Source of the DNA: CAZFGN01 sp964518695
GTDB taxonomy: Bacteria; Patescibacteriota; Minisyncoccia; UBA6257; Colwellbacteraceae
Direction of reading: 5' to 3'
Assembly: GCA_964518695.1 (NCBI GenBank)
Contig: CAZFGN010000020.1
Coordinates: 1 to 11,079 of the forward strand
DNA: 11,079 nt
The notes under the pieces were generated by a model that made no database searches, was not told the origin of the DNA, and saw nothing but the letters and a program-made list of their open reading frames with translations. Positions 6,338-11,079 of the stretch are shown here, in pieces. The first letter of the stretch is position 1. The number at the start of each line of letters is the position of its first letter. The position numbers were made by a program, and so were the translations under genes.

Positions 6338-6853
6338 ATGAATACAGCAAAATCAGTCATAATAATCATTATTGGGGTTCTCGTCGGAGCTTTTATTTTG
6401 ACTCGAAATAAAAATTCTGACGAGCAAATTTCCCAAACAGCAACCATTACCGAGGATAAGAGCGTGATATCCGAAAAGGGAATTCATTGGCATCAGGAAT
6501 TGAAAATCATTATCAAGGGCGAAGTAATCACAATCCCCGCAAACATCGGTATCGGCATGCAATACGCAGGCTATCCGCTCTATGACCAAATGATGATGAT
6601 GACCGATATGCACACACACGACGATTCTGGAACGCTTCACTGGGAAATCATGGAAGGGCCAGTCAAAAAAGAAGACGTGCGTCTTGCAAACTTCTTTGCG
6701 ATATGGGGGAAAAAGTTTGATAATAATTGCATCTTCGAATTCTGCAATGGGACGGAGGGCAAGATGACTATGCTAGTGAATGGTAAAGAAAATACCGAAT
6801 TTCAAAATTATCTAGCGAACGACAAAGATAAAATCGAAATTCGGTACGAGTAA
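6338..6853 (+). CDS. His/Met-rich membrane-anchored protein, HWH and HTHDDSG motifs
   Basis: The 171-aa product has a signal anchor (about 6-21) and an outer domain with HWHQELKI (50-57), a KGEVITIPANIGIG strand region (60-73), a methionine run MMMM (85-88), MHTHDDSG (91-98), LHWE (100-103), FFAIWGKKF (119-127), two Cys at 131 and 136, and a late TMLVNGKEN block. From memory, exported proteins in archaea and some bacteria show the same HWH / TIPANIG / HTHDDSG / NG order; I cannot name the family. The His, Met and Cys content fits metal binding, copper being a guess. It begins 5 nt after the Cys-rich gene and ends 15 nt before the 554-aa gene. No Shine-Dalgarno is present. Confidence 0.85.
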   Translation: MNTAKSVIIIIIGVLVGAFILTRNKNSDEQISQTATITEDKSVISEKGIHWHQELKIIIKGEVITIPANIGIGMQYAGYPLYDQMMMMTDMHTHDDSGTLHWEIMEGPVKKEDVRLANFFAIWGKKFDNNCIFEFCNGTEGKMTMLVNGKENTEFQNYLANDKDKIEIRYE

Positions 6854-6868
6854 TCAATAGTATATCCT

Positions 6869-8533
6869 ATGACCAAAGCCATCACCCAACAAAACAAAGC
6901 ATTGTATCGATGCGAAGAGTGCGGTTTTAGATACGCAGGAAAAGAATGGGCGGAGAAATGTGAGGCATGGTGCAAAAAACACCAGAGTTGCAATATTGAG
7001 ATAATAACTCACGGAACGCCACCGGAGGATAACACAAAAAATGACAATCTACTCAACAAAAAAGACAGAAAATTTCTCACCAAGTTCTTTTACGGCTTGA
7101 TAGGCGCCGTTTCGTCGTTGGTGTTTTCTCTTATGCTCTACTGGGTTCTCCGTCTTGATTCAAGCATCACAAGTCTTATTGGAAACACTTATGGTCAACC
7201 GCTTTATTTCTGGCCATACGTCGCGCTTACACTCGGCGCAACTGCCCTTTTCGGAGTGAACATCGCGTTCTTTGTTTATAGTTGGCGCAAGTTCGGTCCA
7301 CCCAAACTTAATAAACAAGGCGCAACAGGCGTAGGATCTCTCGTGGGCATTGCGGCTTCGGCGTGCCCAGTGTGCGGCTCGGTATTGCTTTCGGCAATTG
7401 GAATTACCGGGGGACTAGCGGCATTTCCTCTCGGCGGGTTAGAATTGAAAGCCCTTTCGATTGGTTTTTTAGCGCTACCGATTTGGCTTACGCGTCGGGA
7501 GATGAAAAAACTCGAATGTGGAGATAGACTCGACATTCTCGCGACCGGTGGTACTTGCCCAGTTCCGCAGGATCACTCCTTCAAAGAAAACGACAGGCCA
7601 TGGCTTATGAGATTGCTCGCCGCAGTTATTATACTCATCTTTATTGGCTGGAATATGGTGAAGGCCGATCCAGTGATCGCGAAGTTTGTTGAAAATAATA
7701 GAATATTAAATTCCGGGGACAACAAACTGAATAACCTTATTACCTCTGACGCTCAAAATAAACTCTTCGATGAGGTAACGGCAAAAGTTCTCCCTGAAAA
7801 AGGTTTTCAGAGCAAGATTCGATTGGGCGATAGCGTGCTTGAACTGGTCGAGAATGGTGTTATTGATCAGGCAAAGTTCGAGGCTATCTATAAAGAGCGA
7901 GGTGGTCTATCCGCGGAGTTAAAAGATGTACTCATAAAACCATCAGATAGGCCGATTCTCCTTACAAAGGAAAATGCTAGTTATTACGTAAATCTCCTCT
8001 GGCCAGTCGGACTCTCAAACTATATGTCTTCAAACAAAGAAAGTCCCGTCAACGGCAAATCATTATTCAATTTCGCTTCTACCGGCGGCTGGAATTTGGG
8101 CAAAGAAGAAAACGGCGGGGCTTATTTCAACAAATTCAAAGTCGTGGAACTTACGCCAGAACAGGAAGCGCTGGTCACGAGAATCGCCGAAAATACATAT
8201 CGCCCTTGCTGTAATAATTCGACTTTCTTCCAAGATTGTAATCATGGGTCCGCTCTTATGGGCCTTCTTCAGTTGGGCGCGGCGCAGGGACTCGCGGAAG
8301 ATCAACTTTACCGCGAAGCTTTGGCATTCAACTCGTTTTGGTTCCCGCAGAATTACATCCAGACCGCGCTCTATTTCAAGGCAATAGAAAATATCGATTG
8401 GGAAGATATTAATCCAAAAGTAGTTATGGATAAAGTTTATTCAAGCGCAAGCGGGGCAGCTCTTATTGCCCAAAAAGTAAGCGAACTTAATCTTGTCCCA
8501 CAACAAAAAGGCGGTGCCGGTTGCGGTGTATAA
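6869..8533 (+). CDS. Five-TM protein with N-terminal Cys/His module, intramembrane CPVC and outer PCC domain
   Basis: The 554-aa product appears to join three modules. Residues 13-48 form a Cys/His module (C15, C18, C31, C35, H38, C41, H48) resembling a zinc ribbon on the cytoplasmic side. Five membrane segments follow at about 74-94, 113-137, 152-180, 191-207 and 247-263; the third carries CPVC (166-169) followed by a Gly-rich run, reminiscent of the paired-Cys first helix of MerT/MerF-type mercuric transporters, though overall relatedness is unproven. With the N-terminus inside, five segments place residues 265-554 outside. That part holds ELTPEQEA (427-434), PCC (446-448), C457 and H459, matching the ELT...PCC pattern of the 204-aa protein, and ends GAGCGV. 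It might move or reduce a thiol-reactive metal; the substrate is unknown. It directly abuts the next gene. Confidence 0.85.
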   Translation: MTKAITQQNKALYRCEECGFRYAGKEWAEKCEAWCKKHQSCNIEIITHGTPPEDNTKNDNLLNKKDRKFLTKFFYGLIGAVSSLVFSLMLYWVLRLDSSITSLIGNTYGQPLYFWPYVALTLGATALFGVNIAFFVYSWRKFGPPKLNKQGATGVGSLVGIAASACPVCGSVLLSAIGITGGLAAFPLGGLELKALSIGFLALPIWLTRREMKKLECGDRLDILATGGTCPVPQDHSFKENDRPWLMRLLAAVIILIFIGWNMVKADPVIAKFVENNRILNSGDNKLNNLITSDAQNKLFDEVTAKVLPEKGFQSKIRLGDSVLELVENGVIDQAKFEAIYKERGGLSAELKDVLIKPSDRPILLTKENASYYVNLLWPVGLSNYMSSNKESPVNGKSLFNFASTGGWNLGKEENGGAYFNKFKVVELTPEQEALVTRIAENTYRPCCNNSTFFQDCNHGSALMGLLQLGAAQGLAEDQLYREALAFNSFWFPQNYIQTALYFKAIENIDWEDINPKVVMDKVYSSASGAALIAQKVSELNLVPQQKGGAGCGV

Positions 8534-8548
8534 TTGAATAAAGTTACC

Positions 8549-9223
8549 ATGATTGAAAATGCAATTCATTTTTGGTCTCAATACGTTATCCTTGCAAACA
8601 TTGTTCATGTAAGTGGCGGATTTGCTGTGGCTCTTTTACTCCAGAGATATATTTCTGGCAAGGCTTTTATACCTACTTGGGTTCTCTGGGCACTGCTTAT
8701 TTTTGCGATTGCAGTACACGTTATAGCTTTCATTACGCCCGCTTCTGCAAACGGCGGCGACCAACGGGTTGTTGAAGGTAAATACCTTGTGAATTTATCT
8801 CGTTCACCTTTCACTCCAAAGGTTGGAGAAAAAACGGCAATGCTTATTTCATTTGTTGACCTTGGGACCAACAAGCTCGTTGCGGAGGATCTCGTTGTCA
8901 AAATTCGTATTGCCAAACTAGGCGGGATTGGCAGTGCGAAAAGAGAGTTCCTGTTCGAGAAAAACGACATACTGGTTCAGGGTGGAGTGTTAGAATTCCC
9001 CTATACATTCGGTAATACCGGTCTCCATGAAATCTTTATGGATTTTGTAATTGGCTCAAATCCGCAGAGAATTTATGAATCGCCGGATTTTCTTATGGAC
9101 GTGCAGAATAAGGAATCCCAGTTAAATATAAATCGTTCTATAATCGGCTTTATGTTAAGCAATATTGTTGGGATTGTCCTCGGCTTTGTGTTTGGTTTTT
9201 TGGTTGCGCAACGCAGAGCGTAA
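8549..9223 (+). CDS. Membrane protein with beta-rich outer domain, last gene of envelope operon
   Basis: From ATG 8549 the product is 224 aa. Using the longer frame's numbering (TTG 8534 as codon 1), two N-terminal membrane segments lie near 17-37 and 49-68, each with one His (H25, H62), then an outer segment of about 130 residues (75-200) with alternating beta-like patterns reminiscent of Ig-fold or YtkA/FixH-like domains, and a final membrane helix (205-225) ending AQRRA. I recognise no specific family; the beta-domain comparison is by pattern only. The upstream TTG 8534 directly follows the previous stop and adds five residues. Neither start has a Shine-Dalgarno; I prefer the ATG. Tight spacing makes it part of the same operon, presumably a membrane partner of the CPVC protein. 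Confidence 0.8.
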   Translation: MIENAIHFWSQYVILANIVHVSGGFAVALLLQRYISGKAFIPTWVLWALLIFAIAVHVIAFITPASANGGDQRVVEGKYLVNLSRSPFTPKVGEKTAMLISFVDLGTNKLVAEDLVVKIRIAKLGGIGSAKREFLFEKNDILVQGGVLEFPYTFGNTGLHEIFMDFVIGSNPQRIYESPDFLMDVQNKESQLNINRSIIGFMLSNIVGIVLGFVFGFLVAQRRA

Positions 9224-9278
9224 GTTAAAAAACCAGCCGCCCACCAATTCGTCGGTCAAAAATCGGAAAGTCTAATTG

Positions 9279-9352
9279 TGGAGCGGGATACCGGAATCGA
9301 ACCGGCGCCCTCACCTTGGAAGGGTGACGTACTACCATTATACTAATCCCGC
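9279..9352 (-). tRNA. tRNA-Gly (anticodon TCC), CCA encoded
   Basis: On the minus strand, the acceptor GCGGGAT (5' end 9352) pairs with ATCCCGC, the anticodon arm is TCACC-CTTCCAA-GGTGA giving anticodon TCC, and the T arm has GCCGG-TTCGATT-CCGGT. The discriminator is U, as usual for bacterial tRNA-Gly, and a 3' CCA is encoded (9281-9279). It reads GGA and GGG codons. It follows the small membrane protein gene by 6 nt on the same strand and converges with the envelope operon. Confidence 0.95.
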
Positions 9353-9358
9353 GTAAAC

Positions 9359-9565
9359 CTATTCGCTCGCAGGCGGTGGCCCTCCTGGCCCTTTGATGTA
9401 AGGCTGCCCACTAGGACCTTTAAAGTTCGTACTCTCGCCTTGCCGTTGCGGCTCGTTATTCTGGGGGGGTTTCACGTTAAGACGGCCTCGAGAATTATAA
9501 TACAAAATAATTATTACCACAGCTATTACGACTGAAAACGCGGTAAGCGGGAAAGATTTCTTCAT
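9359..9565 (-). CDS. Small membrane-anchored Pro/Gly-rich protein between two tRNA genes
   Basis: From ATG 9565 the product is 68 aa: MKKSFPL then one membrane helix (about 6-23), then a Pro/Gln/Asn/Gly-rich tail ending in a GPGGPPPASE stretch. It has no Cys and no known domain. In-frame GTG 9595 would add ten residues and start 7 nt after the tRNA-Arg end; I prefer the ATG because it gives the usual MKK signal-anchor start, but neither has a Shine-Dalgarno. It lies 6 nt before tRNA-Gly and is probably made from the tRNA-Arg transcript. Its plan, a basic start, one helix and a low-complexity tail, resembles the 94-aa protein at 5338-5622, without clear sequence similarity. Confidence 0.6.
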   Translation of the reverse strand: MKKSFPLTAFSVVIAVVIIILYYNSRGRLNVKPPQNNEPQRQGESTNFKGPSGQPYIKGPGGPPPASE

Positions 9566-9601
9566 AGATTGTAAACTACTTTTCTTATATTTCACTTTTT
9601 G

Positions 9602-9673
9602 TGCGCCCGCGAGGAATCGGACCTCGATTTCAGGCTTCGCAGGCCTGTGCTCTATCCATTGAACTACGAGCGC
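9602..9673 (-). tRNA. tRNA-Arg (anticodon GCG)
   Basis: On the minus strand, acceptor GCGCTCG (5' end 9673) pairs with CGGGCGC, with one G-U pair. The D arm contains AGTTCAATGGATAGAGC. The anticodon arm is CAGGC-CTGCGAA-GCCTG, giving anticodon GCG, which reads CGC and CGU. The T arm contains GGTCCGATTCC. The discriminator is A (complement at 9602). The next bases are CAA, so the 3' CCA is not encoded and must be added. Most bacteria read these codons with an ACG (inosine) tRNA-Arg, so GCG is unusual. Confidence 0.93.
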
Positions 9674-9690
9674 GTGAACCTCTTCCGTAG

Positions 9691-9717
9691 TTTATAACAG
9701 GGGATCATTTTCGGCAA
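9691..9717 (-). promoter_or_regulatory. Promoter for the tRNA-Arg unit
   Basis: On the minus strand, TATAAA (9696-9691) is preceded by TGT, an extended -10, and TTGCCG (9717-9712) lies 15 nt upstream, a short spacer. The expected start near 9684 is about 11 nt before the tRNA-Arg 5' end. The 130-nt gap upstream of the tRNA otherwise holds only the terminator of the next unit. Confidence 0.5.
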
Positions 9718-9752
9718 TTTGCGAGAAGTTTAACCTAAAGATAAAAAATAGA

Positions 9753-9782
9753 GAGTTGATCCGGTGTTACGCGAATCAACTC
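9753..9782 (-). terminator. Intrinsic terminator of the 134-aa gene
   Basis: On the minus strand, GAGTTGAT (9782-9775) pairs perfectly with ATCAACTC (9760-9753) around a 14-nt loop that contains a weak inner pairing. It is followed by TCTATTTTTTATC, a good T-tract. It lies 21 nt after the stop of the 134-aa gene, ahead of the tRNA-Arg promoter, so it separates the two units. Confidence 0.75.
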
Positions 9783-9803
9783 CCATTAGGGCAACTGACA
9801 CTA

Positions 9804-10208
9804 TCACGTGAGTGTGCGCCTTTTGAGTAATAGGCGTTCTCCTCTACGGGTGAAGTCGTTGACCTTACTGCCACAGACATTACACTCATCTGGTTTTAGT
9901 GAAGTAGATGGGTGTTTCGAGTGCGTCTTGTGGAGCCTTCCTCTTAGCGACTTGATTATCGCTATGGCCTCTTCCAGCAACGTTTTGTGACGGTCACAGG
10001 CCGTTTGCCAAGCAAGGTTCACGATGTTATCCACTAAATCATCGGGGATGCCACCGCTAAGGCACCTTTGCCTTTCAACCTCGACGGCATTAGGCAATGG
10101 TCCCATGACGCGAAATTTTTCGCTTTCCACAAGTTGCTCCAAAAGGGAACGTTCTGCCACATCCTGCAGTTGCCGGAGGAGCTTCTGAAAGAGCGGATCT
10201 GTGCGCAT
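9804..10208 (-). CDS. Orphan 134-aa protein with C-terminal CxxC
   Basis: The 134-aa product has no signal peptide or membrane helix. It is helical and charged in its first 95 residues (Leu/Gln/Glu-rich, for example LLRQLQDVAE near 10-19), then a basic His-rich stretch (about 92-100), CNVC (109-112) and a very basic end with two RR/KRR clusters. One CxxC alone does not make a full zinc finger, though nearby His could complete a site. I do not recognise a family. ATG 10208 has a strong Shine-Dalgarno, and a T-tract hairpin follows the stop, so the gene looks intact and independently expressed. By eye its base composition is richer in G+C than the neighbouring methyltransferase, which may hint at transfer. 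Confidence 0.65.
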   Translation of the reverse strand: MRTDPLFQKLLRQLQDVAERSLLEQLVESEKFRVMGPLPNAVEVERQRCLSGGIPDDLVDNIVNLAWQTACDRHKTLLEEAIAIIKSLRGRLHKTHSKHPSTSLKPDECNVCGSKVNDFTRRGERLLLKRRTLT

Positions 10209-10215
10209 AACCTCT

Positions 10216-10221
10216 CTCCTT
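10216..10221 (-). promoter_or_regulatory. Strong Shine-Dalgarno of the 134-aa gene
   Basis: AAGGAG on the minus strand lies 7 nt before ATG 10208. It is the best ribosome-binding site in the window and supports both the start and the reality of the gene. The 109-nt gap above it shows no clear promoter; an inverted repeat GCAAT-G-ATTGC lies there. Confidence 0.7.
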
Positions 10222-10317
10222 TGCTCAGGTTAGTCGAGTTGCGCTAAACGAAGCCTATCAAAGGTTTCAGGAATGAGCAATGATTGCTTCGACAAACATA
10301 ATTTTTTATCATTATAA

Positions 10318-10890
10318 TTATCTTGACAGATTTTCCAAGATAAACAATTCTTTCCAATAAGTTCTGCTTTTCTCTGCTTGGTGGTTTATAACCATCAAGT
10401 TATTTTTGGCAAAAAGTTTTTCGAGATCTCCTTTCTTGAAATAACTTTTCCAGTGGATTTTTGACGGCTGACTTGCTCGAAAATTTACATAAATGTCTCT
10501 GTAAACCAGATTAAATTTGGCAAAAATGTTGGCATAAGTTTCTTCAATAATAATGATTCTCTTTGCCACGCGTTTCATTTCATTAAAAACCACAAGTGGA
10601 TCTGACGTATGGTGCAGAACATAGGTGCAAACTACACAATCAAAGCTTTGATCCTCAAAGGGAAATAGCTTGCCATCGTAAATAATTACACTGTCTTTAT
10701 TTTTTGCTTGCTCATTTTTTTGGACATCAATAACTGTCAAATCAGGATTTATATTGATAATGAAACCAGCAAAATAACCAAGGCCATTTCCAACCTTAAG
10801 CACCTTCCCCTTGAGGAATGGTTCAAATTTTGAAAACCACCTTTCTTCTTGGTCATAAATATATCTCTGCATCTCGCTCATGGGCTTCAT
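10318..10890 (-). CDS. Class I SAM-dependent methyltransferase
   Basis: From ATG 10890 the product is 190 aa with a Methyltransf_11-like fold. Motif I is VLKVGNGLGYF (30-40), which keeps the GxGxG glycines but has Lys32 where an acidic residue is normal. Beta strand 2 ends at D55 (VIDVQ), a likely ribose contact. The FPFEDQSFDCVVC block (76-88) is followed by TYVLHHTSDP (89-98), the motif IV and post-IV region typical of small-molecule methyltransferases. The rest is helical and basic. The substrate cannot be read from sequence. In-frame TTG 10914 would add eight residues; it has no Shine-Dalgarno, and I prefer the ATG without certainty. It follows a TATAAT promoter and a truncated membrane-protein gene. 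Confidence 0.85.
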   Translation of the reverse strand: MKPMSEMQRYIYDQEERWFSKFEPFLKGKVLKVGNGLGYFAGFIININPDLTVIDVQKNEQAKNKDSVIIYDGKLFPFEDQSFDCVVCTYVLHHTSDPLVVFNEMKRVAKRIIIIEETYANIFAKFNLVYRDIYVNFRASQPSKIHWKSYFKKGDLEKLFAKNNLMVINHQAEKSRTYWKELFILENLSR

Positions 10891-10968
10891 AAAATCATTT
10901 GAACTATTCCTCAATTTTATACTTAAAGTACGACTTCAGGTTTTTAGTGGCCAAGGACAATTATCAAA

Positions 10969-10998
10969 ATTATAGCTGATTCTGCTCTTTAGCGGCAA
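10969..10998 (-). promoter_or_regulatory. Promoter for the methyltransferase gene
   Basis: On the minus strand, TTGCCG (10998-10993, 4/6) is followed after 18 nt by a perfect TATAAT (10974-10969). The expected start is near 10962, giving a leader of about 70 nt. The same TTGCCG box occurs in the tRNA-Arg promoter. Confidence 0.6.
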
Positions 10999-11014
10999 GT
11001 TCCCTAACAAGGAA

Positions 11015-11079
11015 TCATTTAAGCCATCCCTTCCAAGTTTTCGGCCAACCCACAAGAAGGAGCAACGCAAGCGGCGCCC
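11015..11079 (-). CDS. 3' end of a probable membrane protein (cut by window edge)
   Basis: On the minus strand one frame gives 20 residues before TGA 11017-11015: a hydrophobic Leu-rich run followed by GWPKTWKGWLK. A hydrophobic segment and then a basic Trp/Lys tail is a common end for an integral membrane protein or membrane-bound glycosyltransferase. The other two frames are also open for a while, so the call rests on this pattern and on the promoter that follows 17 nt after the stop. No function can be given. Confidence 0.4.
   Translation of the reverse strand, partial: APLALLLLVGWPKTWKGWLK

Noticed and set aside
9224..9278. Terminator hairpin between the envelope operon and tRNA-Gly
   Set aside because: CCACAATT and AATTGGTGG pair only with a bulge over a loop of about 24 nt. 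A TTTTTT run lies nearby on the minus strand, but not right after the stem.
9279..9673. tRNA genes as phage or island attachment sites
   Set aside because: I see no repeat of either tRNA 3' end in the window and no integrase gene.
9808..9990. Plus-strand reading frame opposite the 134-aa gene
   Set aside because: It has no ribosome-binding site or promoter, while the minus-strand frame has a strong Shine-Dalgarno and a terminator.
10255..10317. Intrinsic terminator after the methyltransferase
   Set aside because: Only a 5-bp GCAAT/ATTGC repeat with a one-base centre is present, without a following T-tract on the minus strand.
1..11079. CRISPR array, insertion sequence or tandem repeat
   Set aside because: Reading both strands, I found no regularly spaced direct repeats, transposase-like product or flanking inverted repeats.

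Overview
The window looks like a stretch of a Candidate Phyla Radiation (Patescibacteria, probably Parcubacteria-like) chromosome. This is an inference from short intergenic gaps, several small envelope proteins without recognisable family, mostly absent Shine-Dalgarno sites, and a ClpC / RNase Y / HU housekeeping block beside an ECF sigma operon. TGA is used as a normal stop (clpC, the anti-sigma candidate, the 134-aa gene), so the recoded TGA=Gly or TGA=Trp genetic codes do not apply.

Layout. Positions 1-3331 (+): the 3' end of a ClpC-type AAA+ unfoldase, an overlapping polytopic membrane protein, RNase Y (rny) with its own near-consensus promoter, and HU (hup) with an extended -10 promoter that overlaps the upstream-most ATG, so the true HU start lies at 3056. 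A 15-bp perfect hairpin (3353-3388) separates HU from the convergent minus-strand operon. Positions 3389-5622 (-), read from right to left: a small signal-anchored protein, an ECF sigma factor, a one-pass membrane protein that is probably its anti-sigma factor, and a secreted helical protein. The last three overlap by 8 and 4 nt, so they are probably translationally coupled and act as one envelope-signal module.

Positions 5718-9223 (+): a tight four-gene operon behind a sigma70-like promoter. It encodes a Cys-rich membrane-anchored protein, a His/Met-rich membrane-anchored protein with HWH and HTHDDSG motifs, a five-TM protein with an N-terminal Cys/His zinc-ribbon-like module, an intramembrane CPVC and a large outer C-terminal domain, and a membrane protein with a beta-rich outer domain. 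The first and third proteins share an ELT...PCC pattern, suggesting a common extracytoplasmic domain. I read this as a candidate undescribed metal- or thiol-handling envelope system; the substrate is not known from sequence.

Positions 9279-9717 (-): a tRNA-Arg(GCG) - small membrane protein - tRNA-Gly(TCC) transcription unit with a promoter before the tRNA-Arg. Positions 9753-11079 (-): an orphan 134-aa gene with a strong Shine-Dalgarno and its own terminator, a class I SAM methyltransferase with a TATAAT promoter, and the last 20 codons of a probable membrane protein cut by the window edge. No CRISPR array, insertion sequence, rRNA or integrase is visible, and no gene-free stretch exceeds 300 bases.
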